Source: Gerris lacustris (taxonomy: Eukaryota > Arthropoda > Insecta > Hemiptera > Gerridae). From it: a DNA stretch of 64,000 bases. Below are positions 57,736 to 64,000 of this stretch, piece after piece; position 1 is the first letter of the stretch, and every line of letters begins with the position of its first letter. The notes under the pieces were generated by a model that saw only the letters and a program-made list of their open reading frames with translations, was not told where the DNA came from and did no database searches. Location: assembly GCA_951217055.1 (NCBI GenBank), contig OX578284.1, positions 22,007,187-22,071,186 of the forward strand, given 5' to 3'. Made by a program: the position numbers and the translations under genes.

Positions 57736-58276
57736 TCAATTTTTTAAACTTTTTTAAAAACCACATTTCAGTTTAAAACTTTTTTTTAAGGAGAAAGTAA
57801 AGTATAACTTTTCTTCCCTCTTTAGCTAAAGAGGATTCGGTTTTAATGGCCATCGTTTAAAAGTTATTGGTCCATTAAGTTGATTAATGCATAGGAGTTT
57901 GTAAAAATTGCTAACTTTTTTTGTTTTTTTTAAGAAGAAAAAACTTAAATGGGTATTATTTTTAAAAGAATATCTTGCGTTAATGCTAAAGATAAGATAA
58001 AAGTTGTGATAAACTTTTTAAAAATATCTATAAAAAAATACGTTTAGAGGTAGAATATGTTTTTTATGGTTTAAAAAGAATGAATCATTTGATTACAAGT
58101 TTTTTACTTCAATCGTAAAGGCTGAGATAAGTTCTTTTCTTAAAAGTTAATAAATTTAAGTTTACTATTACCTCTACGTGTTGTTTAGTCATTTTCAGTT
58201 TTACTTTTTTAGTTATTCGATAACGAAGTGCGATTTCTAAATCAGCTGCAACTACCTGTTCTACGTTAAGTTGTAT
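57736..58276. other. No gene seen
   Basis: AT-rich sequence between repeat copies. Confidence 0.5.
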
Positions 58277-58280
58277 TTAA

Positions 58281-58712
58281 CCCTCTGCCCGGAACATCGG
58301 TATTTTTCATCGCTATAGTTTACTAAATATTCGACGGTAGGACTTTAAGTAAACGTACATGGTTGTAGCCCTAAGACACTTTCAGTGGACATGGACATCT
58401 TACTATAAGGACGTTGCCGCTTCGCTACCTGATTTTTTCTGGGCATAATCATCGGTATCTTTGAAACCTACCAGTAAAATCTACCGGTATTCCACATTTG
58501 GTTAGATTTAGACTCTAATGCTAATGTTTCCCGCCATTTCAATGATTTTAATAAATGAATAGTTATAAAGGTCATTAATTATGTTTTCTACATAAGCATG
58601 TGTCTTATACTGAACTTCGAAATAATCTAAAAATTTAGAAAGAAAAATATGGTGTCGGTAAAAAATACCGATGGACCAAAACTTGGGTGCAAATCATGTT
58701 CTGGGCAGAGGG
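58281..58712. mobile_element. piggyBac-like miniature element
   Basis: Ends CCCTCTGCCCGGAACAT and the complement of ATGTTCTGGGCAGAGGG differ at one base. TTAA precedes the left end (58277-58280) and TTAT, one change from TTAA, follows the right end (58713-58716). CCCT ends on a TTAA target are the piggyBac hallmark. A second inverted pair lies inside (CATCGGTATTTTT near 58294 and AAAAATACCGATG near 58660). At 432 bp it encodes nothing. Confidence 0.8.
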
Positions 58713-59487
58713 TTATAAGTACGTTTATATTCATTTATCATGGATTAATAATTTCATACGGAATTTATTTTTTTTTTGTCACCAAGCATAATTTAAAACA
58801 AAATTACAATTTCTAATAAAATAATTATAAGATTTTTCTTGAAACACATTTTGTAGACAGTTTTATATAATGTAATCTTAGTTTTATTTGTTAAAGATAT
58901 AGGAGCGTCTATGGAGGTCATCTTGAAGGAATAACGCATAAATTTTCTCTCCACGTTCATTATTATAGTTTTATTGTTTTTACTTAGTTCCTTATTTATT
59001 GTTTGGCCTTAGGCACTGATGATGGCCTTATGAAGTACCATACCAGAAACCAGTACCCAGTTATTCCTTTTAATTTTATTTGTTTAATAAGATATTATAG
59101 GTACAGCTTCTCGTTAGACTTAAATCGCGTTGTTACAGTTCAAATTCAATTTTTCGACTTTTCCCTAGAGATTATCGACGTAGGCAATATTTTTACTAAC
59201 ACAAATCAAATAAGATCAAAAGGCAACTCAAATTTGTGGTTAATATGGACAAATCTGCCCTATTTGACCTATATTTTTATAAGGAGGCCCACAGCGTGTA
59301 ATCTAGCACGAGTATTATTATACGTTTGAAGAAATTTTGAAAGTAATTTACAAACATTATCATTTCGATGATTTTACATATACTTAGGTTAATTTCAGCA
59401 TTCTTGTTTTCTACAAAACTGATTACTAACTAGGTTTTTAAATCAAATTAATTACTTTTGTAATTAGTTAATGGAGAAAAAAAAGTT

Positions 59488-59563
59488 TGCACCGGCCAGG
59501 AGTCGAACCTGGGTCGCCTAAGTTTCAATGAGACAAGGAATTCTACCATTGAACTACCGATGC
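59488..59563 (-). tRNA. tRNA-Gly-like sequence (probably pseudogene), copy 3
   Basis: GCATCGGTAGTTCAATGGTA ... CAGGTTCGACTCCTGGCC. A box, B box, acceptor and T stems are kept. The middle (CCTTGTCTCATTGAAACTT) differs most among the copies and gives no standard anticodon loop. Confidence 0.5.
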
Positions 59564-59657
59564 TAATTGTTCTGCTATGCCACATTCAGGCTATTTAAAC
59601 CAATACTTCACAGTTGTAAAGACCCAAATGTTTATTATGTGTGAAATTATATTGATA

Positions 59658-59819
59658 GACACTTCTTTAGACTGTTACTCCCCTTATAAAAACAGAAGTG
59701 TGATATTCCTTTGTCCCAAAGTACATTGGACTAAACATCCCTTTGTTTTAATAGTTACTTAGTCAAAGCCATTTATATTCTAAAAAAAACATAGGGGAGT
59801 AACAATCTAAAGAAGTACC
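59658..59819. mobile_element. 162-bp TA-flanked miniature inverted-repeat element
   Basis: Ends GACACTTCTTTAGACTGTTA and the complement of AACAATCTAAAGAAGTACC are inverted, extending to CTCCCC / GGGGAG, with TA at 59656-59657 and 59820-59821. The equivalent position in copy 1 (about 53755) is uninterrupted (TTGATTATACCC), so the insertion edges are supported by an empty site. TA targets fit Tc1/mariner. The centre carries the TTCCTTTGTCCCAAAGTAC module also found at 29650-29815. Confidence 0.82.
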
Positions 59820-59999
59820 TATAAATATACCCATAATTCAGAAAAAATAAGTAAGCCAACAGTTTATATATATTTCTTGACTATTTTAGTATTCTTTTTA
59901 AATAATTAACAAGTTTTAAAAGTACATATTTAATAATATGTTATAGGAACAGCTTTTCCCAAACTTTTGATTTTAAATCAAAACCATTTATTAACATTT

Positions 60000-60435
60000 A
60001 ACTATAAGCGTCCAAGAATTATGTTTGTCTCTTATTTCAAGCGAACTTAAAAATTGACAGGTGCTTAGCGCTTTCTGGTTTCTCGGCGAAGAATAGCTTC
60101 GGTTGTAAACAGATGTGAGGGTTACTCGATATCCGTGAGTACGATTGACAGAAGACCGTGTCATCAGAAAGGCATCACGCCTCTGCGTATCCCAGCTCAA
60201 GGGTCACGGATGAGAAAACCTGCTTTATTGGCCAGACCTTGTGGTGCGGCACCCTCTGCCTACACACTTCCCATTGACAGTTGCCACCCTTTACGGCACA
60301 CAACTCAATTGACTCATTGACTCAATTGAATTTGTTGCCTACCCATCTAGATACCCTTTTATAAACACTCTAAATAGCCTGATGATAGATATTTTATCTA
60401 CGAAACAAACTTATAATATAATTGAAAGTTAAATC
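60000..60435 (+). mobile_element. Possible Penelope-like 3' remnant
   Basis: A G+C-richer stretch (60050-60310) followed by AGCCTGATGATAGATATTTT then ATCTACGAAACAAAC, which has the end-motif layout described at 7555-7670. Frames are short and broken. Assignment is tentative. Confidence 0.25.
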
Positions 60436-60509
60436 TTGTTACATACGCGCTTATTATTCTCTTTTTACAATTAGTAATAACTTTTGATAGAGCGGGAAAA
60501 TAAAAAAAT

Positions 60510-60665
60510 GTTTGAGAGGAGCCAGTGAGAGAGCACTGGATTTTGGATTCCAGAAGGTCGGGCCAACTAGTAAAATAATTAACAGGTCAAGTGTGTGCTA
60601 GTCAGCACACAGCGAAGTAGGGAAGGTCCGTAGGCCACACTGTATAGTTGTTTAACTGTAAAGTG
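60510..60665 (+). mobile_element. tRNA-derived SINE-like fragment
   Basis: GAGAGAGCACTGGATTTTGG then ATTCCAG resembles a tRNA D-arm/anticodon-arm run (stem CTGGA/TCCAG). The expected B box is degraded (GGTCGGGCCAAC). Confidence 0.35.
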
Positions 60666-61139
60666 TATAAACAGTGTTTTTTTAAAATGCTAAAAAGCTT
60701 ACTTTGAACTATCCTAAGGGTCTGATATTCTCAAAACACACTCTGATAAAGTATTTTTTTGCCACTGCACTGGACTACAACCATATAAATACATCGAAAA
60801 GACCATAATTATAAAAGAACGTATTTTGTCAATAAAAAATAAAATAATATTTTTTTCGAAAATTCCAAAAAGTGGTATCTTTACTTTAGGTCGAAGAATG
60901 TTCAGGATTTTTTTCAGATTTTTTGCACTTCACATAAGCGAGATAGAGGGGGGGGGGGGGACACGTTTCACACCCACTTCAAACTTGCCTACGCTCGCCC
61001 TATTAAAGTTATATCCAAAGAATTATATATTTTTGTAATCAGCTCGACGTACCCTTTTATATGATACCCCTCACGGTGTCGAAAAAAAATAAAAAAAATT
61101 TAACCCTTAAGTTTTTTTACCCTAATTGTTTTGAAAAAT

Positions 61140-61330
61140 ATATTTTTTAAGTCGCTATATTTTTAAAATATGTGGGTAGGTACAAGATACATACACGCCA
61201 AATTTCAAAGTGATCGGACAAAAGGTGTAGCCGTGAGAGCACGCGACCGGACGGACGGACAGACACTCGCAGGAAAATATAAGGGTTCTTGGTTTTGCCT
61301 ACGGACCCTAAGAATGACATTGGCCCCACC
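61140..61330 (+). mobile_element. Retroelement-like tail
   Basis: CGCCAAATTTCAAAGTGATC, AAAGGTGTAGCCGTGAGAGC, GGACGGACGGACAGACACTC and GGGTTCTTGGTTTTGCCTAC then GGACCCTAA. Same design as 43425-43700. Confidence 0.55.
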
Positions 61331-61449
61331 CCTCCCACAGGCCTAGTGGCTTTATTTTTTACATCATATAGGTTGGCCAGTCCGAATGTCAAAAGTTAAT
61401 ACTAATTGTTAAAAGAGTAAAAGTAAATTCTACTGCGTTAAAGTAAAAC

Positions 61450-61730
61450 CCATTTAAAAAAAATCGGTCCAAAATAACTCAGACAAACTTTCTGATATAC
61501 GAGTTTATAATTACTTAGCCCAGTGTTTTCCATTTATTAGTTTTCGTAGGTACATTTAATTATTATTGAAAATTTCATCAATATGTATCATGTATCATAA
61601 AAATTACTTCTCTCTCCTTGGCGCGGAATCGAACCCGGCCTCTCTCCCTCTGCGTTTAAAGCTATTTCCTCAGGAACAAGATTTTTCCCGGGTAAACGGC
61701 TTATATCGTTACATTCGTATTTAAATGGGG
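61450..61730. mobile_element. tRNA-related dispersed repeat, copy 2
   Basis: Colinear with 43080-43350. CGCGGAATCGAACCCGGCC holds the B box on the complement. It ends GATTTTTCCCGGGTAAACGG then CTTATATCGTTACATTCGTA, as in copy 1. Confidence 0.65.
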
Positions 61731-61734
61731 GTGT

Positions 61735-61925
61735 ATTGAATTGAGCCAATCTAATCTTCCTAATCTGGGGTTTTAAAAGGTTATAAGGGTGAGGGATTAA
61801 GAAAACATTGAATTGAGCCAAGAGTGAATTTTTAAAAAATTTCAATCTAGGTGAAAAATTAAATTGAGCCAATATAAGAATATTATAAAAAGTCAATAGG
61901 TGCAATCTATTGAATTGAGCCAAAT
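61735..61925. repeat. Four spaced copies of TTGAATTGAGCCAA
   Basis: Copies at about 61736, 61808, 61858 and 61911 with 50-70 bp between, each followed by unrelated AT-rich sequence. On the minus strand this gives recurring AQFN residues, a repeat effect only. Confidence 0.7.
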
Positions 61926-61929
61926 TCCA

Positions 61930-64000
61930 TATTTAAAGGAGGACGACCCAAAATTTGGAGCAAACCCTCATTTCTCGATAACGACAATATACGGAAATAC
62001 GTACGACGTTTAAGATATAATTAAAACACGGTTGTAGTAGATTATTAGTCTATAGTCATATCTATCTAGCGAAGTTATAAAATAAGTATTCATCTGTAAA
62101 TCTTAATTTTTTTTTAAGCTGATGGCACTCCAGCGTCACACATTTTTAAATATATATATTTCATTATTAAATCCCTATATTAGCTCCAATTAGTTATTAT
62201 TAATTTTCTTTTAAAAATGCTCTTTACATCTTCTATCTTATTTTTATATAAAAGCCAAATACCTCTTACTCACTCATGTATCAAAGTATCTTTGGAAACA
62301 AAAAAATAGACTGTTAAACTTAATTTTTTACCAAGAGTTCCATAATGTTTTTCCTCCTATGTTTAAAGGCGATAGTACTAGTTTTTATAACTAAAGTTTG
62401 AGCATTCTATTGTTCTAACCAATAATCGACTAATTCAATTAATGAATCAGTAGATTACTTATATGAAGAAATAATTAAATTTAAAATTGTTTGTGAGATT
62501 ATAAATCTAAAGTTAAGGAAAGTCATAATGAATTTATTTATTTATTTGTATAGTTGCAATTTCAATAAACTTATTTTAGACAGTATGAAAACAAAGTTTT
62601 TTGTTTACTTCTCATTTCTAAAGTGACAGAGTTTTAGTCTGTAAAAACACTAAAGATAACTAGAGTGATGCTAAAAATAGCTGCTGTGTTTAGAGTTGAA
62701 AATAAGTTTTTGATGTTTCGAGATTTGTTTAGTATGTCTTTAGGCTGTGAGGATGAACACACCACAAAAGTTTCAACGCTTGTTTTCTCATCTGTTAATC
62801 TGACAAGCGATACTTGTAGATTAAGTGAGAAGGGTTATACTGTAGGGTGTTCCACAGGGCTATCTGTCTAATCCACTGCTCCGCTACTGTTTGTGATGTT
62901 CGTGAGACTTTAGCTTTGTTTTCCCTGAGAGAAGACTTGTTTACTGATGGATTCCACTTTCCACTGGTGGAATTAAGCTCCCGAAGGAAACAAGGGGGTC
63001 TGATTGATGCACGAGCGATTAGGCGATGGAACGCGCTGATTGCTAGCAAACCCCGATGGGACCTCCATCCCCTTATAATTCGATAAAGCATCCACCCTCG
63101 GATTCCCGACCGTTTTCACCCCCACCTCTCTCTACTCGGCCAATCAGAGCCTTCCGTTTCCAACTCCCTCCTCATTGTTTTTGACCAAAAATCCATCTCA
63201 CCCTTCATTCCCACGCCCCCCTATCTGATACTAATTGTTTTGTCGTCTCTATATAGCCCTCCTAATTCGCACAGGTCTAAAGTTACCAATTTAATCAGTT
63301 TGCTTTTCCGAAACAAGTGTCCGTTTTGTCTGTGCTCGGTTTAATCTTGCTGACCCTTCTGGAATATTGCTATTTCCCTGCTGCTCGCTATTAACTTTTC
63401 TCCTCCCCCCTCTCCCTTCTGTTAACAATATTCAATAAAATGTGATTTAATGTGACATCATCATTTTCATATTTACTTTTCTGAAAGGCTCATGCTGATT
63501 GTTCAGCAGAATCAAATTAAATATTTTCACATTCAATTGAATTGGTAATGTACACATGTAATTACTTTCTCAAACTAAATTTAAAACAATTGTACACAAT
63601 AAACTTGTGCTACGGCGTTATTTCATTTTTATAATTAAATACCTTAAGATTAGTTAGTAATTTACAATTATTGAGAAAAATCATGTGATCCCGCATTTAT
63701 TAGGACTGACTGATTTATTAATTCGCATTTTATTCAAGCGGAAAGAATTCGTCATTTTGAAAAGTTAATTAAGAGACTTGTAATGTTGAAAGTAAACATT
63801 TGAATTGTCATGTTGACTTTTTTTTATAGAAAGAACGCTTTTACTACAGGTGGCTACTAATTAGAGAGAAAAAAATCATTGTACATATTTCTGTAGAAAA
63901 TTCAGTGTCACGTGTCTTCCTGTCCTTATTGGAAAGCTTCAGACGATCAGATTAGAATCTTTCAAGTTTTTTTCCTTCAGACTTAAAATTAAATATACAA
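61930..64000. other. No gene confidently seen
   Basis: 62840-63100 is less AT-rich and open on both strands (79 residues + and 98 residues -). The + frame has LSSRRKQGGLIDARAIRRWN, which could be a retroelement fragment, but I do not recognise it. The rest is AT-rich. Confidence 0.35.

Larger units (their letters stand above)
59125..59920 (+). mobile_element. Repeat carrying a tRNA-Gly-like sequence, copy 3
   Basis: Contains the full left part (GATTATCGACGTAGGCAATA, GGCAACTCAAATTTGTGGTT), GGAGGCCCACAGCGTGTAAT, the tRNA-like block, and AAGACCCAAATGTTTATTAT, then the ATACCCATAAT end displaced by the 59658-59819 insertion. A CACTGATGATGGCC...CCAGAAACCAG motif just upstream (59012) resembles Penelope-like ends. 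Confidence 0.75.

Noticed and set aside
62795..63091. Overlapping open frames on both strands
   Set aside because: No recognisable domain; mutual overlap and modest length leave chance or an old retroelement as likelier.

Overview
This window is AT-rich, repeat-laden animal nuclear DNA. It has long introns, many microsatellites and homopolymer runs, and no bacterial-style gene density. One host gene is recognisable with confidence: two coding exons of a TLX/HOX11-family homeobox gene (Drosophila C15/clawless type) on the + strand. Exon A (12868-13099) carries the family-specific pre-homeodomain arm and homeodomain residues 1-56 plus two bases of codon 57. Exon B (46166-46346) completes the homeodomain and ends the protein. 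The homeobox is therefore split by an intron of about 33 kb. The C-terminal wording ([10 protein letters not shown]) and the kinds of dispersed repeat point to an arthropod, most likely an insect, but the species cannot be named from sequence alone. The exon for the N-terminus (with the usual eh1 repressor motif) was not found and probably lies upstream of base 1.

Layout: 1-12867 is upstream or first-intron DNA. It holds a duplicated 54-bp minisatellite (415-1880), a 179-bp higher-order satellite (2085-3075), a tRNA-like SINE remnant (5209-5290), a possible minus-strand exon (7143-7439) and two tail-to-tail non-LTR retrotransposon remnants (11488-12371). 13100-46165 is the homeobox intron, packed with mobile DNA. 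Main items there are a G-tract tandem element (13158-14702), a Penelope-like coding remnant (20525-20902), a 100-bp satellite whose every unit has a tRNA B-box-like motif (22940-24545), a duplicated CRE-bearing segment (26935-27620), a complete 1.2-kb DNA transposon with 8-bp target duplications and terminal hairpins (28991-30184), a pogo/Tigger-like miniature element (30243-30618), and fold-back elements at 36837-37291 and 42128-43070. 46347-64000 is 3' UTR and intergenic DNA. It holds three copies of a repeat carrying a tRNA-Gly-like sequence (53.4, 56.0 and 59.3 kb), a piggyBac-like miniature element (58281-58712), and a 162-bp TA-flanked miniature element (59658-59819) whose insertion can be read against its sister copies.

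No mobile-element protein appears intact, so the window is best read as a developmental regulator locus whose intron and flanks have collected non-autonomous elements and satellites. Short open frames elsewhere are low-complexity or antisense and are not reported as genes.
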